Source: Larix kaempferi
Taxonomy: Eukaryota > Streptophyta > Pinopsida > Pinales > Pinaceae
Reading direction: 5' to 3'
Length of the DNA stretch: 64,000 nt
NCBI GenBank assembly: GCA_027924585.1
Contig: BSBM01000597.1
Span: 2,336,001 to 2,400,000, forward strand
The notes below the pieces were generated by a model that made no database searches, was not told the DNA's origin, and worked only from the letters and a program-made list of their open reading frames with translations. Position 1 is the first letter of the stretch, and the number at the start of each line of letters is the position of its first letter. Of the stretch, positions 1 to 11,059 are shown one piece after another. The position numbers and the translations under genes were made by a program.

Positions 1-3000
1 GAATTGATAAACCAATACCTCTATTTTTCCACATGTTGTTTTGAAGCATCGTACTCTAGTAGAGATACGCAGATTAAAAATAGATTAGAGGATAGGAAAA
101 TGACATTGATTCAAATAGATAGAATAGTGATCGAATTTTGTTTTACTATTCTACCCTAGATTTTCCAGTAGAAAAATTTACTGTATAAAATGGTTCTAAA
201 CTACAACATTGTTTCATAAAATATAAGTATTGTTCTCTTATCTTTGTATATATATTATAGTTTGTTCATTGTATTAGTTTGTGTAGTATTCAAATGAAAA
301 TCGACAAACCATGTTTACACCATAGCATTAAATTAAAAACAGTATTATCATCATTATTTACATGCTGTAAACATAAGCATTACACAGTCATTCTATAATT
401 CCCAGTTTTTACATTATACATATACATACATTGTTTTCATTTCTTATTCTATCATTTTTATAAATAGTCAAACGGATAATGTAGATCATATAAACATTCT
501 ATCTCTAATAGTTTTTGTATTTAGTAGATAATCGAACCCTAGTCAATATCCTAAATCCTGTTTAGATTTTCTTTACAAACTCTTACTTTATATTTAAACA
601 AAATTTAAACAAGGATATGACCTATTGTTATCTCTGTAAATGAAGAGACAAATCAATCCACGGTTATACTATACACAGACATCACTCTCCACATTGAACA
701 CAAACCCTATCCTGTAACATTACGATTACAAACTACAGTATCAAATTGTTTATTGCAGAACCGTTGATACATTGTTTGGGTGAAGTTTTTAGTTTGATAT
801 TTTGATTCTACAAATTGAAAATCGTTTCAACATTTTATTCTACAGACTCCTCAACCATGACGAAATGCTTAACCCTAATCTAGCTTGAAAACCATTCTAG
901 TAACCTACAACAATAAGTCGATTAACATAAACGATTACAAAGATTAAACAACATGCATTCTTTTATTGCCAAAAGGGATAAACATTTATTTACACAGTGA
1001 ATGAGCTCACGGCTCTATACCATAAATTAACAAACGAAAATCGTGATTCTCAGAGAGAGATTTACAACACTGTTTGTAAACAAAATTGTACAGGGTTTAT
1101 CCCAAGTTCCAACAGTTTGAAAGAACCCAAAATTATCAAGCATCGACGAGTTACAAATCCATTTCGCAACATCAAACTCTAAAATATAGAAACCAAGTAT
1201 CTTTCAAATGAACGAGAAGTCTTATCACTGTTTAATAAACGTGCTTTAGAAGGTGTTCAACTTTCAACAACGACAAGTCATGGTAAGTCCTGTTACTCAT
1301 TTCTTAAAAACCACCTCAATCACAGTCGGAGAGTACTATGAGGGTTTGGAAGACCCGAAGCTTACTGGAGAGGAAGCACGTTGTTTCCTTTGCCAAACCC
1401 TTACTCAAACGTTCTTTAAAACCCTGCAGTTGACAAACAATAAGCTCAAAGTTAGTAATCTGTTGCATTGTAAACCGAAAATCGAAGTGTAGCAAAAGAA
1501 ACAACCATTCCTTAGAAGAATGCTTACCTTCATAACCTTGACAAGAACGATGCCACGAATGAAACCATGATGCTTTCACCCTCTTGCAGCTCTGTGCATT
1601 TCTTTTCACTCTTTTTCTCAAAAATATAAAGCTTAAAACTATGATTTTGATAACCCTTCGAACCAGAAACCTAATCTCTTAAAACTACATCGACATTACA
1701 GTGAGAAACCCTGCAACTTCAATCCTTTTAGAAGGTCTCGAGGTCGAACCTCTCCCAAGACCCTTTGACAAATTTTTTGGCAACCTATCGGCCACACAAG
1801 CCGTAACAATGGCACAATGAACAACCTGTCAAGTTCAAAAATCAAAACACACGATAGATGTTAGGGTTACAATCCGACGGCCTAGACTCAACATCTTCGA
1901 CGGTCACAATATTTCCAGGTATGTTAACATTGGTATCAACAACATTGACATTTATTTCCATCCTTCATCACAGGTTGTTAATGCCACCATGGCAAACGTT
2001 TAAGCCAGCAACAACCAGTGCAAAGGCGTAATATTCTTTCACAACAGTGAGCAAGGAGACAATCATATCTACATGGATCGTTGGACATCCAACTCGGCAA
2101 GGATGGGCTACCAAAATTTTAATGCAGGATCGTTGCGTGATCTCTATAACATCTTGAGCCAAATGCCAGTTTATTGAATCAATGACCTGTCCAGTATCAA
2201 AATAAATGCCTGTCAGGAAATTCGATGTGACAGTAATCCTTGCATTTTCATGTTAATATAACGATTTTAAATTCGTCATAGTATTATCAACATCTATGTA
2301 AAAATTTCATTATAATATTGCACTACGTTGCTATCGATCCGACATATTACAATGTGATAAGGATTTGAAACATATAGTATAGTTTGTTATAATTCCAATG
2401 TTTGCATTATATTGAAATAGTTCCGCCATATGTTTTAATATTGATATTAAACCAAGAATCGATATATTCACAGCACTATATTCATAAGACCTTGAATATG
2501 TCACGTTATAGGATGATAGTTAAATAGTTCAAGTCTTGTTTTGCACCATAGTCAACCTATGGCTTGTATTTGTTTAATTATCTAATTGCTACAAATGTCT
2601 ATTCTCTAGGAAAGACTACATTTGCTTACATAAGACCTAAATAATTATAGTGGTAGATATGAATGGTGAATCATCAAATTTATTTAGTTAATCATTTCTA
2701 TTCCTAGGAACTAATAGTGTTGTATAAGCTCGCAAGCATATATATATATGCTATCATATATAGTTTAGTAATTTTGGAACAATAAGTTTCTCCAATTTCC
2801 TATCCACTTTTATTCATGCGATACTATGGTACTGTACCATCTTGATACTACCATACAAATTATGACAACAAGACATCTATTATCATGACAATGACGACAA
2901 TAGAACCAACCAGTACAAAGACAACTACAGTGACGATGCTGCTAATTAGATGTTTGTTTCAACAGCTAACTTGGGTTGATATTTACTCAGATACAAGACA

Positions 3001-3250
3001 AACCTTGGAAAGCAGAAGTCTAAGCATGCGAAACGTACCTGTATGCTTTTATAATCGCAACAGTCTCTAATTATTTTATTTTTACTTACAACGATGAATT
3101 TGAACTTACACGAACTGGAATTTATTGAAATCATGAAACTTCTTACTTGTCGTCTGTACATAGAATAGGTTCAATGCTTTAGCATTGCATCTAATTAAGC
3201 TTCGGGATCCCTCATAGGACTCCCTTGGTCTGCAAAAAGCAAACTGTCAG
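1..3250. other. AT-rich intergenic stretch without a recognisable gene
   Basis: I see no gene, RNA or transposon domain here. Open frames are all short (the longest about 100 codons) and have no motif I recognise. One 64-codon minus-strand frame at 1968-2162 reads smoothly, but I cannot place it. The stretch is probably very old repeat sequence; the Gypsy A element is truncated at the right edge of this region, so part of it may be the far side of that deletion. Confidence 0.6.
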
Positions 3251-3252
3251 CA

Positions 3253-3624
3253 TCATCTCAAAAGAAAAAGTATCATATCAATCCTTTGGTTAAACAAGTC
3301 ATCAATCCTTTGCAATGGATACTTGTTCTTAATTGTCACTTTATTGAGCTTCCTGTAATCAATACACAACCTCAATGTCCCATCTTTCTTCTTGACAAAT
3401 AAAACAAGTGGACCCCAAGGATATACAATAGGTCTGATATATTCTTTGTCCATTAATTCTTGCAGATGCATCTTCAATTCTACCAATTCTGGTGTGCTCA
3501 TTCTATAGGGAGCCTTGGAAATTGGTGTTGCCTCTGGAACAAGGTTAATGGAAAATTCAATGTCTCTCTTGGGTGGCAGCCCTGGCACTTCATCTGGAAA
3601 TACGTCCTGGAAGTCTTGTAACAC
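3253..3624 (-). pseudogene. Gypsy A reverse transcriptase, N-terminal fragment
   Basis: The translation opens with the spacer typical before Gypsy RT ([16 protein letters not shown]). It goes on through the fingers region with [20 protein letters not shown] and [13 protein letters not shown], which are classic Ty3/Gypsy RT motifs 1-2. It breaks off right after the DDLF motif near 3285, before the palm: the catalytic motifs are not present anywhere to the left. A small duplication of about 25 bp (AAACAAGTCATCAATCC region) marks the break. The frame is shifted relative to the protease frame upstream. The truncation makes it non-functional. Confidence 0.85.
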
Positions 3625-3632
3625 TCAAATTC

Positions 3633-4118
3633 TTATAACCCGGGTGCTTTAACTTCTGTTGAATCTAATATATGCACATCATATAATTGACAACCCTTTT
3701 TATAGAACTTTCTGAGCTGTAAGGATGAAATCTTCCTTACTAAAAAATTATTTGGAATTCCTTTAACTAACTTTGGCCTTCCATCATCAAGGCATTCAAG
3801 TTCTTTCTCATAACAGTACAACTTGGCTCTATGTCCTTCCAACTAATCCATGCCAATTAGGGAATCATATGATCCCAATGGTAAAACATTTAATTCTGCA
3901 TGTGCGAGGAGTCCATTCAATTCTATAGGGCACCCCTTCAATACCTCACTTACCTTCCTCTTGATACCTGTAGATAATTGAACTAGCCAAGCTTTACCAT
4001 GATTTACCTTACCAAGAGAAAAAATTTCAACTACCCCAGGAGAGACATAACTATGAGTAGACACTGGATCAATCAAACCAAAAATAGATTCCTTAGCAAT
4101 CTTACCTTCAATCTCCAC
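3633..4118 (-). pseudogene. Gypsy A aspartic protease
   Basis: This retroviral-type protease of Ty3/Gypsy would cleave the Gag-Pol polyprotein. The active-site segment near 4070 reads LIDPVSTHSY; in the family this is D-[SP]-G-S, so the glycine has become valine and activity is unlikely. A conserved downstream stretch (LNVLPLGSYDSLIGMD) ends at an in-frame stop at about 3843, after which the same frame continues (ECLDDGRPKLVKGIP, KKGCQLYDVHIL). The frame is lost just before RT. It directly follows gag in one reading frame. Confidence 0.8.
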
Positions 4119-5027
4119 CACCGTCGATTGATGGTCTGCTTCGTGATCATCCAATGCTCTATAAATGCTAGGTGATTCCCTTTCCATATCTCCCACTCTA
4201 GTTTCTCTTTCAATGTTGTGCAAGCTCCTTGGATTTTCCTTCTGATGTGGGAAATATTTGATCATACGATTTCCTTTGCATCCCCAACATTGGAGTGGCC
4301 CCTTTGGTGTCTTTTCTGCTGCTACATGTGGCTTAAATTCTCTTCTTGTTTGTTCATCCTGCGGAAATATTCTGGGATGATTTCTTAATGGTGGTTTGAA
4401 TTGACCTTTCTTTTGTTCAAACCTTCCCTTGGGATTACCTTTCCATGCTGGTTGCATCTCTGTTTTACCTTTACCCTACTCATAGCAATGCTCTGCCATT
4501 CTAATGGCTTCATCCAAGATTAGTGGATTTACAAACTCTATTCTATCTCTATAATTTTGTTCTAGACTACCAAGGAAACATTGCATTTTCACTCTTTCAT
4601 CCTTGATGTAATATACATACCTCAACAGCTCCAGAAACTTGTGGACATGCTCATCCATGGTATTCTCCCATAATCTGAGTTCATTGAACTCTTTTCTTTT
4701 ATTATCATAATACCTAGCTAACAGGTATTTCTTCTGGAAGTATCTTTTAAACCATTCCCAACTTATTCTTCTTTCAGTAATTCATTTCACTTGCATGAGG
4801 TGTTCCCACCAGATTGAATCTCTTCCACTAAGGTTATAGATGGAAACCCTAACCTTTTCATTCTCTGAATACTCATGCATTTTGAAGTACTTTTTAATTC
4901 CAAGAATCCATGCCTCTACTTCTTGACCTTCTTTTCTTTCACCATCAAAAGTTGGAGGCCTTGCTTTCCTAAATTCACCTTGTGGAATACCTTTGTGCTT
5001 CTTTCTTCTCTTACTACTACTGGAAGT
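4119..5027 (-). pseudogene. Gypsy A gag, middle and C-terminal part
   Basis: The capsid-like gag domain reads clearly from the right edge: KARPPTFDGERKEGQ, EAWILGIKKYFKMHEYSE, then a WWEHL motif and KFLELLRYV near 4630. A degenerate zinc knuckle lies at about 4289 (CWGCKGNRMIKYFPH): the first two cysteines survive, while the histidine and last cysteine are replaced by R and F. In-frame stops occur near 4475 and 4790. The coding frame runs without a gap up to base 5027, exactly where the solo LTR begins, and its missing N-terminal part resumes at 6507. This shows that the LTR landed inside gag. Confidence 0.85.
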
Positions 5028-6506
5028 TGTTGGTCACCCTATATGCTAATCAATTGCAACTAACACATAGGATGCTCAATATAAATTGTCAACCTAGGTA
5101 GGTCCTTTATTTCAAAGGAAGTTAGCATAATCTATGCATAAACACTCAAGTAGCTGATTGAATGAATGGAGATAAACTATCCTACCTATCTGCTCAGTGA
5201 AACTCACCTCATGTCTAAGACTATTCTAATTTATCCATCTAAGAATTCAAAGTGCAATTACCTTCCTACAAATATCAATCCAACAGTTACTAATCTAGAA
5301 ATAAATAAACTAGACTTACTTTTGCAAGAAGTTAAATCCTAAAGATACCAAACTACAGTATCCAATCACAACCTGTCTAATTCAATTATCAACTACTGTA
5401 ACTCAATCATAACATGTCTAATCTAATGATCTCTAAGAAAGATAAACAACAACAAAGAACTAGAATTAAACTTGAACCATAATTTGAATAAATTAGAAAT
5501 CCTAAGAAAGACAAACGACTGAAAGGAATCTGAGCTGAGCTTGACTGTAAAAGCTAACTAACACACTTTGCATCGAAGGAAAACTAACCTACACAGTGGA
5601 ATGTCACACCACATTGTTGTAGCACACCAAAGGAAATGCAATTCATAAACATTCTACTATTGCATCTAACTGGAAATGAACGTATTGTAATTCCACATTG
5701 AAAAATAACTAAAATGAACTACAACATCTACCTAACTTGGAAATCTCTGTGAGAATGCGGGCCCTGGCCTTCTAATAGAGATGCCGTGAACTAACACAAC
5801 TTAAAACACAAAGGTATAAAGAACTCTGCTCCTTGTATTAGAATAGTGAATCACAGTCACAATACTCTATTACAGCTCTCAAGATCAAATGTTAATTAGC
5901 CAACCCCAGGTTGAGAATACCTCTTTACATTTATACAAAAATGACATGAATTCGTTCCACAAATATCGGATAGCCATGAAGATATACGATCTTCAGGATC
6001 CCGAATTACAATAGAATAGTTGCATCCATAAATGAACTTTGAATGAGATCGTTGCGTTCATGCCTGAGCCTTACATGTTGTCAACAGATTGAATAAGATT
6101 CTAACTGATCAAACTGGATGATTAATTGGATGCTCTGTCATGGCCCAGTCACAGCTGGCCTCGTGGAGGAATACTTGAACTGTTTCAGCAATTTTTGGAA
6201 CCATACTCAGGAAGGAACAACTGGTGCCATGTTCTCCAAAGGTTTAGCGAGCTGCTACACCTGTGGTCTTTCCAAGGCTTCTGAACTATCTTTTTCAAGT
6301 CAATTCATATTAGCATAAATCAAAAGATAGAGTTCATAACCATGAAAAAATTAGGCATTAATGAAATGAAGCAATAATAAATTATACATGTTGCAATCCA
6401 TGCTTTGCTTAGCAAGATAATTGCTTAGGTTATGGAAAGGTGAGGAAAAACAGGGAAAAAGGTATAGATAAGTGTGGGAAAAAAGGGGCTATTTTGGGGC
6501 CAAATA
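5028..6506 (-). mobile_element. Solo LTR (about 1.48 kb) inserted in the gag of Gypsy A
   Basis: The insertion is flanked by a perfect 5-bp duplication GAAGT (5023-5027 and 6507-6511). Its plus-strand ends are TGTTGG and CCAAATA, i.e. TG...CA with the last CA decayed to TA. On the minus strand a TATA-like TATAAAT sits at 5929-5935, so the LTR is read leftwards. No internal coding region is present, as expected after LTR-LTR recombination. Gag coding continues on both outer sides. I do not recognise the LTR family. The 62-codon frame at 4875-5063 and the 66- and 92-codon plus-strand frames within or across it are fortuitous. Confidence 0.8.
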
Positions 6507-7022
6507 GAAGTATGTCTTGGGCTTCCTTGGGAACCCTCAGGATCATCTCACCTGCTAGAGTAAAACCTAGGAGAGGGTGTTATGTTCTTTCTGATCACAG
6601 AACTCCTTCTAGGGCTTGGAGTTCTTCTCTTAGAACGGCCCCTACATTGGCTTTCTGCATTTCTTTCTTCTCGTCCTTCATTGCTTGGATTAGAGCCACC
6701 ATTTATTCTCTGCTGTAGGTCTATGAGGATTTTCAAGATGGCCGCATTAAGTTGATGTTGTTCTTCTTATGCTTTCATCATCCACTTGTTGAATATTACC
6801 ATAGTCTCGGCCAAGTTTGGGGGCGTCACTTGTGCCCTTCTTACATCAAACTGGGCCTCTATATGTGCCTATGGCATGTTCTCACCCAGTACATCATCCT
6901 CTGGATCAAATCGATCCTGTGCATCGTTGAAAGTTACCATTTCCCTCCCTTCTATGTGATGTCCTGCTATACAATTCGGCTTACTACTGCTGCTATCACT
7001 GTGCATAATAGAGACATCCATT
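6507..7022 (-). pseudogene. Gypsy A gag, N-terminal part
   Basis: The frame starts at an ATG at 7022-7020 (MDVSIMHSDSSSSKP) and runs to the solo-LTR boundary with one stop near 6876 and another near 6550. It is hydrophilic and charged, with QQRINGGSNPSNEGREERN and an S/R/P-rich tail (RRTPSPRRSS), typical of the basic N-terminal third of conifer Gypsy gags. The position 24 bp left of the leader solo LTR and about 720 bp downstream of the PBS fits a gag start. It joins in sense to the gag piece ending at 5027. Confidence 0.65.
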
Positions 7023-7045
7023 AGTCATTTCAAGCATGCAAATAA

Positions 7046-7588
7046 TGTTGGTTGTGGAGCCAGATATTCTAGTCTCATAGATGATATTGTATCATCCGTG
7101 TTTGTACCCCAGTTCTATATGATATGTAGGTGGACTGTACACTCACCCCAGTGGGGACCATCCCCCCTAGCTAGGGGGTCCGGGGGCAGCGCCCCCAAAG
7201 AAAATTTTTGGGGTTGTTTTCGCCAGCTGTTTTGCGGGCCCATGGTTTTGGGTATCCCGTGGTATTGTCCCATTGTATTTCCCCTATAAAATAAATACAT
7301 TGTAATACGGCTAGGGTTGTTGTTGTATTATGTTTTATGCATTGTAAAGATCTCTGAGATCAGGAGAGAGACTGTGAAATAGTGAAGAGGAAGTGCAGCG
7401 GTTGTGCTGCAGGTTGTATCCCTTCACCTTGCTGGACGATAATATTAATAAGGACTGGCAAATTCAGTGTGGACGTAGCCCAAGTTGGGTGAACCACGAT
7501 ATATATGTGTCTCTCTTGTAATGTGTATGTGTGATTATATTTGCATTTCTGTTTATTGTTATTGCTCTGCGATCCTGTTTTTCTAACA
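7046..7588 (+). mobile_element. Solo LTR (543 bp) inserted in the leader of Gypsy A
   Basis: Perfect 5-bp duplication AATAA on both sides (7041-7045, 7589-7593). Ends are TGTTGG and TCTAACA. Inside, in plus orientation, are a GC-rich palindromic segment (GGGGGCAGCGCCCCC near 7180-7196), a TATA box TATAAA at 7285-7290, a transcribed-region-like stretch, and a T-rich end. This is a textbook plant LTR layout, with no internal region left. GC content of the first part is far above its surroundings. The short open frames here on either strand are not genes. Confidence 0.85.
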
Positions 7589-7740
7589 AATAAACCCTAT
7601 CATATCCATTCAAAGCTGGAATTACTCATTTGGAAAATTCATCAATCAATAAATGTTCATCAAACAATGCCATGGGTGCATTTATTGACCGTAATTTCAT
7701 GCACGGCTCGATGCTAATAGCTCCCAGTGCTACAACTGAA

Positions 7741-7752
7741 GCTCTCATACCA
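7741..7752 (-). other. Primer-binding site of Gypsy A (iMet-type)
   Basis: On the minus strand the bases read TGGTATGAGAGC, one mismatch from TGGTATCAGAGC, the plant initiator-Met tRNA 3'-end complement used by many LTR retrotransposons. It lies three bases after the LTR end (GTGACA). This fixes both the strand and the LTR boundary. Confidence 0.75.
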
Positions 7753-7755
7753 CTT

Positions 7756-10177
7756 TGTCACATTCCCACACCTCCAAGGTGGCCTTTAGAGGCCATGGGA
7801 GACCCTCTATTCCATTTTTTTTTGTTCCAAATGTTCTCAAATTCACACACAACTGAAATGGACTTGGGTCCGCAATCCCTATTGCAATCCGCGATCCTCC
7901 TTTCTGCATTCCGCAATCCGCATGCGGGACTCAGAAAGCGGATTTCCAAAACCCAATTCGAAATCGAAATCGTGCTTCCGAATTCTGCAACCTACATGCG
8001 GAACTCGGAATTCGGGTTGCTTTTTAATATACAGAAAGTTTTATCTTGCAACACACATCCCGCATTCCGCATTGCGGATGCGAAAATGTGGAGTTCCATG
8101 TTCTAGTTCTGAGATATTTTAACTCCCACAATCGACATTATGCATTCTACATTGCGGGTGCGGAAATGAGGAATTCCCCAATCCAACTCCTGGGATATTT
8201 TACCTCCCTCAATCCACATTTTCCATATGCCCCAATGGATGATTTCCTACCTCCGCAATCCGCATTGCGGATGTGGAAGGGTCAGGGCCAAATACCCCTA
8301 CTCCAACAAGCCTTCCAACGCAATTTCTATTGGTCATAACTTGGTCATCCTAGGTCCAAATGAGACAAGGTTGGTACCTCTGAAAATATCTTGGGGATCT
8401 CTATCCAATGGTGCAATCCCCACCCCATATGAACACTCCAACCATGTCAAATTTCTAACTTCCATTCTATGCATAACTCCACTTAAGTGCCTTAAACATT
8501 CTACTAGGGATTCTGCCTCCTTCCTTCCATGAATTCTCCATTCACCTGAACACATAAGGGCTTAGAAATACTTCAGGGGTTATCCCCCTTTCACTCCAAG
8601 TCCAGGTGAGGTCAAACAATCCCTTTGAAGGGTGAATACAATGCATAATAAACACATATAATGGACTAAGTTAGCTAATCATATTAACAACCTATAGGGG
8701 TTAGCCATGCCTATCATTCATGTAAACAATGAAGTATTCCAACATGCATTCAATCTTATATTAAAGGTTATACATGGCTACCTAATGAGTGAGTTAATGG
8801 AGTCATCCATTCATTAGTCCAAATCATGACAAGCATAACTTAACAAATAGTTATAACACATGAAATTGCATCATTTAACACATAGAAACACTTATCTTTG
8901 GACTGAAGATTCCCCAAGCAACTGGCTAAGTGAGGGAAATGTTCCACCCAACCTTAAGTCTCTATCTAGGTTGTACTCTTTCGGCTGAGAGACCACCCCC
9001 GAGCTGGGCTGTGTATCCAGTAAGGAGGGCTAAGGATCTCTCTCACATCCAAGGTCACATCCCAATGCTAAGCCATCCTATAGCTAGGTTTATCAAGCAA
9101 TCCAGGGAATAAGGAGGGTTCTGCTAAGCTAGTGAGATCTACCACAGAGCTGCAAGAATCTTAGACCACTCAACAAGCATGACACCCACATTACCTACCT
9201 CACCCAACACAAGGAAGGCCCTCTTCTGTGCTACATAGTTCCTCAAGGCCCCTTCCCTTTAGTTCTATTCAGGGTGGGCGTAGAAAGGTTCATATGTTGT
9301 TCTTTCATGAGATTACAACCTTCACTAGGTTTATCAAGCAAACCCAACCCTAATCTGACCTTTAACTTAGTTATACAAGCCAATTTCTCACAGGTTCATG
9401 CCCTAAACTATGCCCTTCAATTTGGCCTTCTATAAAACGGGTCTAAGTGATTCTCATGAGTTCTCTAGGCCATTCCATCTCCTCAATTCATCTCACAGAC
9501 TGGACTATGGTTGTCCCAACCATTTCCATTATTGTGTAGGGTTTACTTGGGAATTCTCAGCTCTTCCCATTCAGATTACACAGTAAATCACGATTTCACT
9601 TGTTCTCTCCACCGCTCCATTCTGTAGGTGCATCCCCCTGAATTGGGTTTCGGTAAACCATGGGTTAGCAAGCAGTATGGACAAAATCCCAGGTGTGGAG
9701 TGGCTTAATGGGAAAGAAATTCATAGGGACATACCCTACCATACGGATCCATAGGTTTCCCATACTCCATCGAATTCATGGGTTTGGTTTCCTCAACCAC
9801 CCTCTTACAGTTGCATTAATGTCAGCATGGTGATTCAAATGGGTTCACAATTGGACATGTGGCAACATGGGTACCAATCCCATAACCCCCTCACCTCTCC
9901 CTAATGGATACACATGTCCCTTTCTCATTGGTTTACTCCTTAGACAACTTCTTGGGTATTTCATTACAATAATTAATAATTACATCATTTACAATTCTTT
10001 ATGGCTTAACAACTCATGGATAATCAAACTGTCAAATAGTTTCCTATGCAATTAAACTTGAACATCCACTAGTGGAGACTTGGCCTTGAGCTCTACACTA
10101 GTGCACATACACACTTTATTTACACAATATTTACATTGAAGACAATAAACCATAAGGGTCAAAATAGGGGTATTACA
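7756..10177 (-). repeat. 5' LTR of Gypsy A (2.4 kb)
   Basis: On the minus strand the LTR begins TGTAATACCCC at 10177 and ends GGGAATGTGACA at 7756, giving TG...CA termini next to a PBS. The TGTAATACCCC start is common for Gypsy LTRs. At 10178 the sequence switches abruptly to a Copia integrase frame, confirming the outer edge. No second copy of this LTR exists in the window. Several 60-160-codon frames inside (e.g. 7630-8106) are not genes. The U5-side end carries a degenerate GCGG-rich repeat (7890-8290). Confidence 0.75.
7890..8290. repeat. Degenerate tandem repeat with CCGCATTGCGGATGCGG-like palindromes
   Basis: Near-palindromic segments recur at about 7903, 7990, 8058, 8140 and 8250, each built on CCGCA(A/T)TCCGCAT(T)GCGG. 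The sequence between them also repeats: GGGATATTTTACCTCCC-type blocks at about 8110 and 8190 are both followed by CAATC.ACATT. The spacing is roughly 80-110 bp. The array is inside the LTR of Gypsy A and therefore part of that element. Confidence 0.6.
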
Positions 10178-10681
10178 CATTATTTGACTTGAGAGCCTTG
10201 ATATTCCTTCCAGTGGTATTCTCAACTAAGGCTTTGAATACTTTGAAGCTTTTGAACACCTCATATTTATGTTTGAGAAAGTAGATCCAACAGAACCTAT
10301 AGTAGTCATAAATGAAGGTTATAAGGTATCTGGATCCATTCCTTGAAGCAGTGGGCATCGATCTGGAAAATCACTATGAATCAGATCTAGGATGGAGGAA
10401 GATCTCTTTTCCTTCCCAACATCATCCTTTCGCTCTAGGTGCTTCCCTACCAAGCAACCTTTGTAGATCCCTTGAGAGAATGTTATGTTCAACAAGCCTT
10501 CAACCATGTATTCCTTGTGCAACTGCTGTAGGTATTTGAATTTTAGGTGTCTGGATAGTTCATGCCAGAGTCTGCTTGTCTCATTTGCATGAGTCAAGAG
10601 AGAACTTTGATGTGAGTATGGCAAGAAGTAGGAGAACTCATATACCTTGGAGGCATGATTTGAAACTCCTTTGGCTATCAA
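10178..10681 (-). pseudogene. Copia B GAG-pre-integrase and integrase N-terminal fragment
   Basis: The right part reads LWHELSRHLKFKYLQQL, matching the pre-integrase H-x-H-containing LWH..LGH..Y segment, and ends in CLVGKHLERK where CxxC..GK.HR is expected; the zinc-binding HHCC residues are mostly lost. It continues with LIHSD (first catalytic Asp context). After a frameshift near 10330 come YLITFIYDYYRFCWIYFLKHK and FKSFKVFKALVEN, the Copia integrase core. The second catalytic segment (S-D-N-G-G-E) is cut at SNN by the Gypsy A insertion. Confidence 0.8.
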
Positions 10682-10715
10682 CCTCTCAGATGAGATATCT
10701 ACAACCTCAACTTTG

Positions 10716-11000
10716 TCAGGTCCAAATACAACTCTCTTTGGAGAACCTGTGTGTTATCTGATAAACAAACAATAGATTAGCTGCTAGAGAAGGCACATAC
10801 AACACATTGCTGAAATTTCCATGCTCAAGTTGTATAGTACCCTTCCCTTCAACAAAGATTTGAGAGTCATCTCCCATGTGTATGATGGGTCCATCAGTGA
10901 GATATAATGAAGAAAATGGTCCTCCAGAGGCAACCATGCGATGGTTGGAGGATCCATAATTAATAAGAAAAGCTTGGGATTGTGAGAATATAGCCTTCAA
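10716..11000 (-). pseudogene. Copia B aspartic protease
   Basis: The active-site segment at about 10961 reads INYGSSNH where Copia proteases have IDSGASNH/HM, so the catalytic Asp is Asn. Downstream family landmarks are intact: GPIIHMGDDSQIFVEGKGTI and NVLYVPSLAANLLFVYQ. It follows the gag CCHC remnant in the same frame and precedes the pre-integrase domain after a frame change. Confidence 0.8.
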
Positions 11001-11059
11001 TGCATGACATCTCTCATGATATTCTGACTTGCCACCTAGACCAGTCTTCCTTGTGCCTT

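Larger units (their letters stand above)
3253..10177 (-). mobile_element. Gypsy A: 3'-truncated Ty3/Gypsy retrotransposon interrupted by two solo LTRs
   Basis: Read on the minus strand, the element runs 5' LTR (10177 to 7756), PBS (7752-7741), leader, gag N-terminus (7022-6507), rest of gag (5027-4119), protease (4118-3633) and RT (3624-3253), then stops. This gag-protease-RT order is that of Ty3/Gypsy, and the gag resembles the IFG7-like Gypsy elements of pine. No RNase H, integrase or 3' LTR is present. Two later insertions lie inside it, a 1479-bp solo LTR in gag and a 543-bp solo LTR in the leader, each bounded by 5-bp duplications. The element itself interrupts the integrase of Copia B at 10177/10178. 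It is dead through stops, a frameshift and truncation. Confidence 0.85.

Noticed and set aside
1316-1621. Minus-strand frame of 101 codons
   Set aside because: No motif, and overlaps an equally plausible frame on the other strand.
7630-8532. Open frames of 60-158 codons on both strands
   Set aside because: They lie mostly inside the LTR of Gypsy A, whose boundaries are supported by termini and PBS, and they follow its repeats; no protein motif.
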